Of a stretch of DNA of 64,000 bases, positions 58,294 to 64,000 are shown piece after piece. The position numbers and the translations under genes are program-made. Source of the stretch: Absidia repens (lineage: Eukaryota > Mucoromycota > Mucoromycetes > Mucorales > Cunninghamellaceae); NCBI GenBank assembly GCA_002105175.1, contig MCGE01000007.1, positions 682,001 through 746,000 of the forward strand. The letters are read 5' to 3'. The stretch's first letter is position 1. Each line of letters starts with the position of its first letter. Below the pieces are notes generated by a model that was not told the origin of the DNA, ran no database searches, and was given only the letters and a program-made list of their open reading frames with translations.

Positions 58294-59066
58294 GCCCTTG
58301 GGCAGTGCCTAGTGCCTTTTTTTTTAGTACATATGAGCAGCTTTATAAGAATGTCGCAAAATATCGGGGTTTAAATATACAAGTTAGAAGCCATATAGAG
58401 TATTAAGGCGGTATTGAGGCAGTATATTAATGGCGCATTGACATAAAAAATGATATCAAGTGAGTATATATTGTAAATAAACACATTTTTTTTTTTTTTT
58501 TTTTTTTGCCTTACCCTCAGATAGATTTGTTATGCATCATTTCTCAGAGGAAGGAGGTCCTTCGTGATCGAATCCGCAAACTGGACAGTCATAGTCGATG
58601 ACTTTGAATCCAATCTTCTTTTTTCTTGGATTGGTCTTGTTGGAAGTAGCATTCAAGGGAACAGAGTTTTTTTTTTTTCTTGTAGCCACTCCAAGAAAGC
58701 CTCTGCAATAGGTTAGAGTGAGCCGAGGTGAGAGACAGCAAGACCGAAAACAAAAAAAAAAAAATGTTAAAAAAAACAAACCACAAGGACCTTGTGAGCA
58801 AAAAAAAGAAGGACCATGGCTTAAGAACAAAGTACTTTAGGTGTATTTTATGCAATGTGGGTGGATATTAACAGTACAGTTTTGCACTTTTGATATCAAA
58901 TCGGACTTTATAATAATGAAAATCCAAAGAAAACCTCCCAAGCTATTTTATTTATCCCTTTTTATTTGCCTTTTTTATTCCTTTCAGTCCGTTACCTTTC
59001 TTCTTTTTCTTGCTTAATTTTTATTGATTTACCATCACCATCTATACTTACATTTTGGTTTAAAAT
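58294..59066. other. intergenic with doubtful short exon
   Basis: Holds a poly(T) of about 24 nt at 58484-58507, a questionable minus-strand exon (58537-58710) and the promoter of the TBCK-like gene, which is CT-rich around 58960-59020. Confidence 0.5.
58537..58710 (-). CDS. possible 3' exon with a CxxC motif (doubtful)
   Basis: Following a CTATTGCAG acceptor on the minus strand, an open frame runs GFLGVATRKKKNSVPLNA, a Lys-rich stretch, then IDYDCPVCGFDHEGPP and a stop at 58537. The DCPVCGFDH piece resembles half of a zinc ribbon. No convincing upstream exon or second Cys pair was found, so it may be a relic or a chance frame. Confidence 0.25.
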   Translation of the reverse strand, partial: YCRGFLGVATRKKKNSVPLNATSNKTNPRKKKIGFKVIDYDCPVCGFDHEGPPSSEK

Positions 59067-62000
59067 ATGGCTTTATTTGCCAATGATATCGATTTGAAAA
59101 CACGTGCTGTTGGCCAACTCACACCAACGTTTGCTTACTGCAATTTTGTGGCATCCGCTGCTTCCACGGAATCTCTCGCCCAGTCTGGACACCTCGCTTT
59201 ATCTGCTCCCTCACAAATTATAGGCCGATTCCAATCTTTAAAGGTAATATATTGTTTGAAAAACGATATATGAGATGCGGATTTACTAACTTCGCCATTT
59301 TCTGGGGGGTTACATTTGTTGTATCGAATAGATTTTACGGCATCCTCACCTTTGCTCTTATGTTGACATTCATCGTGGCAAACATGGTAATAAAGAATAG
59401 AATAGAGAATGGGAAACATACGGGCATAGGAATGTGATCTCGACATTGACTATGAACTAACATCCTATGTTACATGACCCGAATAGATAGGCTATTTGTG
59501 GTTTCGGAATACTTTGGACACTCACTTCAAAAGGCAGGTGAATGCATGGATTCTTCGGTGCCGTTTGATCCTACGCAATATATGTAAGTGTCTGTAATCT
59601 GAAATCATGAGACTTGAGGACTATGGGGTCTTACACACTTGTTTCCTTTCTTTTTAGTACCATACAGAACCTGGCCGGTGAACTATTGGAAGGTATCACG
59701 TATCTGCATGATCTTGGGATAGTACATGGATGTTTATGTCCTCAACTTATATTACTGGACTCTGAGGTGAGTTCAGACAAAAAATACATATATAATATAT
59801 ATTGATGACTGAAGTTAATGGCTTGAAAATTCCCTTCTTCAATATATAGCGTCATGTCAAGTTATTCAACTACGGTCTCAATTATATGACTGGCAATGGT
59901 GTGGACGTGGATTTCCCTATTGGCTACCCTGGATACCTTGCCCCTGAGAGTATCATGAATCTGGATGCGCGACGAAACAGCAAGCAAGATATATGGAGTC
60001 TGGGGGTAATTCTGGTGGAACAATATACCCGACATTCCTTTTGGACAACGTCCGATCTGGGCTTGATCTTCCATTCATTGGCGACACTGGCAAAATGGGC
60101 ACGTACATCTTCTGCTAATGTTTGGCAACACAAGGATATTGAAACATTGGACATCAACGAAACGGTGCTTCGCTTTTTACAACAAAAGACTGAGACGAAT
60201 GGAACACATCAGGAAGACTACAATGGTGATACAACAAGTAGCAAAACCAGTATCAGTGAGGATGATGGTACAGCCACAGATATATTACATCGCTTTATAC
60301 TCGATTGTTTGCAAGTGGATCCTAACCAACGTCTCAGTGGACACTCTTTATTGTCTTCTCCCTTTCTATCTTCATGGACGGACACTACGTCGATATCAAC
60401 CCAATGGATAAAAGGTCCCGCGCTTGTCTCTGAAAATTTGACCGAACCTGACTGCGACGGAGGCGATGACGATACCTCGAAACAAAGTAAACAACAACAA
60501 GATGGCGACCTATTGCAGGGTTTACCGATTTCGCAAGTATATAACCTGTGGAAATTAGCGGGTGGCGATGTGGAATTAGATGCAGCAAAAAAGGGAGCTT
60601 TCCTGGTGACGCCTGTGATTGAACGACTTCCTCGATTATGTGGTCTAGCGGAAGGGGCGGAAATTGGAATGACATCAAGGGATGCAGCACAATTATATTC
60701 GGATGCGGTCTTCACCCTGGGATTCAAAGAACTCTACCAACGTCTCGATGAGGAACAGCAACGAACGAATAATGGTGGACAATCTGATCGGTTCGAATGG
60801 GACACGGACTATTTTATGGTGGTAGATGAAAACGAAGTCAATTTTTTACTGGATCAGGACGAAGAAAATGCATCGGGCGACAATATCGATATGCCTTTGG
60901 AAGACAGATTTATTTTCACCGATGGCACCGCTGCGAACAACGATGTCAATAAAATCAACAGCAATCCGCCTCACGAGCATTCGATAGCATCACCGATCTC
61001 ACCACAACATAACGCACCGGTATCACCTCCTCCCTCATCTCGATCAGGGCGCCGTGCACTCTCATTCACTGGACTCAGTCGATCCAATTCAGCTTCATCA
61101 TTACCACCAACCAGTCCTACCGGTAACAACACATCAAACGCCTTTGTCTCAACTCCTTCTGGATCCCATTCATCCATCACGCATCTTGCAACAGCGTCAT
61201 TGTCCATCAACAACAACTCGAATACCGCTACCACCTCAGGCGGCAACAAAAACAGCAACAAACTTCCTCTGTTCTTGCGCGAACAAGATGTCAATTACCA
61301 ATTTCGGCGCCAAGCGTTGTTTTCTGCCTTATTACAACAATACCCAGCTTCCAAAAAAGAATTGATTCATCATGCCAAAGTGGATATTCCTCCTTTATTA
61401 CGTGGAAAAGTGTGGGCTGCCATCCTCGGCGTACATGGAAATGTCAACCAACAATACAGCAATATCAACAAATGTATCGACATGGGTGCTGACCGGCAAA
61501 TAGATGTGGGTAAGATATCCTCTTCGAAAAATAGATATATATGATGGTACAAAAATAGTGAAAATACCTGTTAAATGTTTCTTTTTTTCAATTTTTTATT
61601 ATGATAGACGTCCCACGTTGTCATCAATACAACCAACTGCTAGCATCATCTGTAGGCCATAACAAACTACGACGTCTTTTGAAAGCATGGGTTGCGGCTA
61701 ACCCTGACTTGGTGTACTGGCAAGGTTTGGATTCCCTCTGTGCTCCCTTTTTGACACTTCATTTCAATGATGAAGCAATGGCCTTTGCATGTCTTCAACT
61801 TTTTATACCAAGATTCCTCAACAACTTTTTTTTATCTGACAATGCTCCTGTGCTTCAAGAGTACTTGGCTGTCTTCCGCCATCTTCTTAGTTATCATGAT
61901 CCAGAACTCTCAAGTCATTTGGACACTATCGGGTTTATGCCTGATTTGTATGCGATTCCATGGTTTTTGACTTTATTCACTCGTAAGTTTATTTCCTATA

Positions 62001-63025
62001 TATAATCTATGTAGATTGACCTCTGAAAGTACATATATCATCCTTATTATTAGATGTATTTCCATTGGACAAGATTTATCATTTATGGGATAAACTTCTT
62101 GTGGGCCCTTCATCGTTACCATTATTTGCGGGCATTGCTATTCTGCGTCAAATCCGTGATGTGCTTCTCTCATGTGAATTCAACGATTGCATTGTGTTGA
62201 TCTCCGACAGCTTCCCAAAGGTGGATATTGAAAAGTGTGTACAGAATGCCATGTCCATGTGCAAGGTGACTCCGCCAAGCGTGTCTGCGCGAATTCATGA
62301 AGATAGCCAAAATGATAAGATCAAGCCCAAGACGGACGGTGGTGAACGAGCGACGGCGAACGACATCATCAAGAAGAAGGATGATACCTCCTCAATATCA
62401 GCCATCGACGATGTTAATGCCAGTAGGACAGATACTTCGGACGGTGATTTTGTGGTGGTTAGTGAAGGTGACGAGGCATGGTGGGAGCAGCCGCTTTCCA
62501 TTGATGTCAAAAAGAAAGAACTAGCTCCTAGAATCAATGTGATTGATCTCCAACGGGTTTTGCCTTATTGCTTGGTGTTGGATATTCGGTCGGAGCAAGC
62601 GTTTACTCGTGGTCATATCCCGTCCTCTATGAATGTACAAGAACAACAATTACCAAGTTATGCTACGGTGTTGAAAAAACTGAACCGAAAATACCACGTG
62701 GTGATGGCTGAAAATGATCATGCTGGAGCAGAGGTAAAAAAAACAAAAAAAAAAAAAAAACAAAACTAATTGGTGGTCAACCCCATCTCACTTCAGTCAT
62801 GTATTATTACATTTCTTTTATCAGTATGCCGGGCAATTGGTGCATCGATTCTTTCCAAGAGTCGCGACGCTTCAAGGCGGTATTCATGCTCTGGAAGCAA
62901 GCAAAGGATCGAATCAACTATGCTATTGTCGACCTCAAAAGCAAACCAAGCCTGGGTTTAAAGGAAAGGAACCACCTTTTATTATTTGGCGATGCAAGGT
63001 ACCACCTCCTCTGATGAATAAGTAG
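59067..63025 (+). CDS. TBCK: TBCK-like protein: pseudokinase, TBC (Rab-GAP-like) and rhodanese domains
   Basis: Eight exons: 59067-59243, 59332-59386, 59487-59583, 59658-59766, 59850-61509, 61608-61982, 62054-62733, 62825-63025 (1117 aa). The N-terminal kinase-like domain has [39 protein letters not shown] (HGC instead of HRD) and LFNYGLNY (no DFG), with YLAPES and [12 protein letters not shown] preserved, so it is a pseudokinase as in human TBCK. The TBC domain spans about 610-860: [45 protein letters not shown] and [20 protein letters not shown]. The C-terminal rhodanese fold ([20 protein letters not shown]) lacks the active-site Cys. Human TBCK is part of the FERRY complex that couples mRNA to early endosomes; the fungal role is inferred. 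Confidence 0.93.
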
Positions 63026-64000
63026 TTTATAGAGAATGCATTGTTTTAACATTATAGTTATAGTCCCCTATTCCCCTATTCCTTTTGTATTATTTATGTG
63101 ATTGATAGTCTTGTAGAATAAAATATGGGCTGATGATTTTTTTTTTATATTTTGAATTGTGTTCGACTACAGGCCACTACGGTCATTATGGCGATTACCC
63201 CTTCATTTAATTTTTATTGACATTTCCCAGAATTGACATAGAAAAAACACACTGGAAAACCCAGTTAATTCAGGCTCCGCAATTCGCTTTCTATTTTTGC
63301 CCCTCATTTTTTTTTTCCTCTCTTTTTCTTTCCTTTTTTTATTCTCATCAAAGTCTGAATGATATGATGGCAAAGCTCATTGAGGTGCTGGCGATCTATA
63401 ATTAGTGTTAGAACTAGAATTAGAGGCATTCTCCAAAATGCAAAACAAACACCTTTCATTTTGGATTTATGATTTTCAACTGCCGTTAGATTAGCCTTCA
63501 TGGTAGAATAGTGTCATTAGCTTAGGCTAGTTAGTTATCATAGTTTACACTATATACATATCTGAATTAAATGTGTCTTCTCTTTTTACCATTAAAATCT
63601 TCCTTTTTTTTTATTGCCTCATTAAATCGGCACGAGTAAAATCCGGTGTGTGTATGTGTGAGTGTGAGTGTGTGTGTATTATGTGTAATTAAAAAGGCGT
63701 GTACTTGTGTAAAAAAAAGTGCACTGCAGAATATTTTCTTGTCTGTATCATTTGAGTTTCGCAATTGAATGGATTATATAGGGTACAAATGGTAGGGTTA
63801 ATGTTAATGATAATTATTCTGGGGCGGGATAAAAAGATATGATGATTGAGACAATTCTATTGATACCGTATCTGATACGAAGACCCTTCGGTGAGTTGAT
63901 TATGTAATAATGATGCACTTCTTGCAAGTGCTCTTCGTTATTGAATTGATTTGATGTTCATAACGGTTTCACGATTGACATGACTCTGGCTGGTTGGTAC
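63026..64000. other. intergenic with right copy of the long direct repeat
   Basis: No gene seen. AATAAAA near 63118 is the likely polyadenylation signal of the TBCK-like gene. The remainder is repeat (about 63260-63680) and AT-rich sequence running off the window end. Confidence 0.6.
63260..63680. repeat. long direct repeat, right copy
   Basis: Same orientation and order of landmarks as 290-715: CT-rich tract, GAATGATATGATGGCAAAGC, TTAGAGGCATT, CATTTTGGATTTATGATTTT, AGATTAGCCTTCATGGTAGA, TAGTTTACACTATATACATA, TCTGAATTAAAT and a closing GT-rich microsatellite. Differences are scattered, as expected for an old duplicate. Confidence 0.75.

Noticed and set aside
1..64000. CRISPR arrays, biosynthetic gene clusters, viral or plasmid genes
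   Set aside because: No regularly spaced direct repeats, no polyketide/peptide synthetase or terpene cluster, and no replication or capsid gene was seen.

Overview
The window looks like nuclear chromosomal DNA of a filamentous fungus, most probably Mucoromycota (Mucorales-like). Nearly every gene is split by short introns (about 50-230 nt, GTAAG-type donors, CTNAY-like branch points, TAG or CAG acceptors). The base composition is AT-rich with many poly(A)/poly(T) tracts, and predicted proteins often carry poly-Gln, poly-Ser, poly-His or Asn stretches. Families present include fungal ones (Erg2, Yhm2, Pho80-type cyclin, fungal bZIP) and ones lost from budding yeasts (TBCK, SMG6 with a PIN domain, carnosine N-methyltransferase). 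The species assignment is inference. No rRNA, tRNA, CRISPR array, plasmid or viral gene was recognised. Exon models were built by hand from splice signals and reading-frame continuity; nearly all close in frame.

Layout. 1-2.9 kb: gene-free, with repeat sequence. 2.9-9.1 kb: three minus-strand genes (single-pass cell-surface sensor-like protein, secreted double-psi beta-barrel protein, mitochondrial rhodanese/persulfide-dioxygenase fusion). 9.1-13.6 kb: a 4.5 kb gene desert with repeats. 13.6-21.6 kb: minus-strand genes for a two-TM protein, an Mzm1/LYRM7 complex III assembly factor, a 16-exon phospholipase D and the t-UTP protein Utp5. 22.0-26.3 kb: SMG6-like nonsense-mediated-decay endonuclease on plus. 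26.7-32.1 kb: minus-strand Pho80-like cyclin, Yhm2 citrate/oxoglutarate carrier, a coiled-coil protein and a four-TM protein. 32.3-34.8 kb: 5'-nucleotidase-type phosphoesterase on plus. 34.8-36.4 kb: repeat. 36.4-37.6 kb: branched-chain aminotransferase on minus. 38.3-44.3 kb: plus-strand carnosine N-methyltransferase, an unknown protein and 3-hydroxyisobutyryl-CoA hydrolase. 44.3-45.6 kb: repeat. 45.6-47.4 kb: unknown protein and Erg2 on minus. 48.6-53.8 kb: plus-strand HSF-type factor, YdcZ-type membrane protein and bZIP/DUF3425 factor. 54.7-55.7 kb: Elp6 on minus. 55.9-58.3 kb: small membrane-protein exons separated by a repeat. 59.1-63.0 kb: TBCK-like pseudokinase/TBC/rhodanese protein on plus. 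63.0-64.0 kb: repeat.

How the genes fit together. This is mostly a housekeeping neighbourhood. The aminotransferase and the hydroxyisobutyryl-CoA hydrolase are both branched-chain amino acid catabolism enzymes, about 4.5 kb apart with two genes between them. Mitochondrial functions recur (sulfide/persulfide oxidation, complex III assembly, Yhm2, HIBCH). RNA-related functions recur too (Utp5, SMG6, Elp6, perhaps TBCK). Nothing suggests a co-regulated cluster. The most unusual content is a low-copy repeat family present at least eight times, one copy of which lies between exons of a possible split gene. Other points of interest are the reversed-order sulfide-detoxification fusion, a 12-nt microexon, two GC-AG introns and two introns whose retention would keep the frame open.
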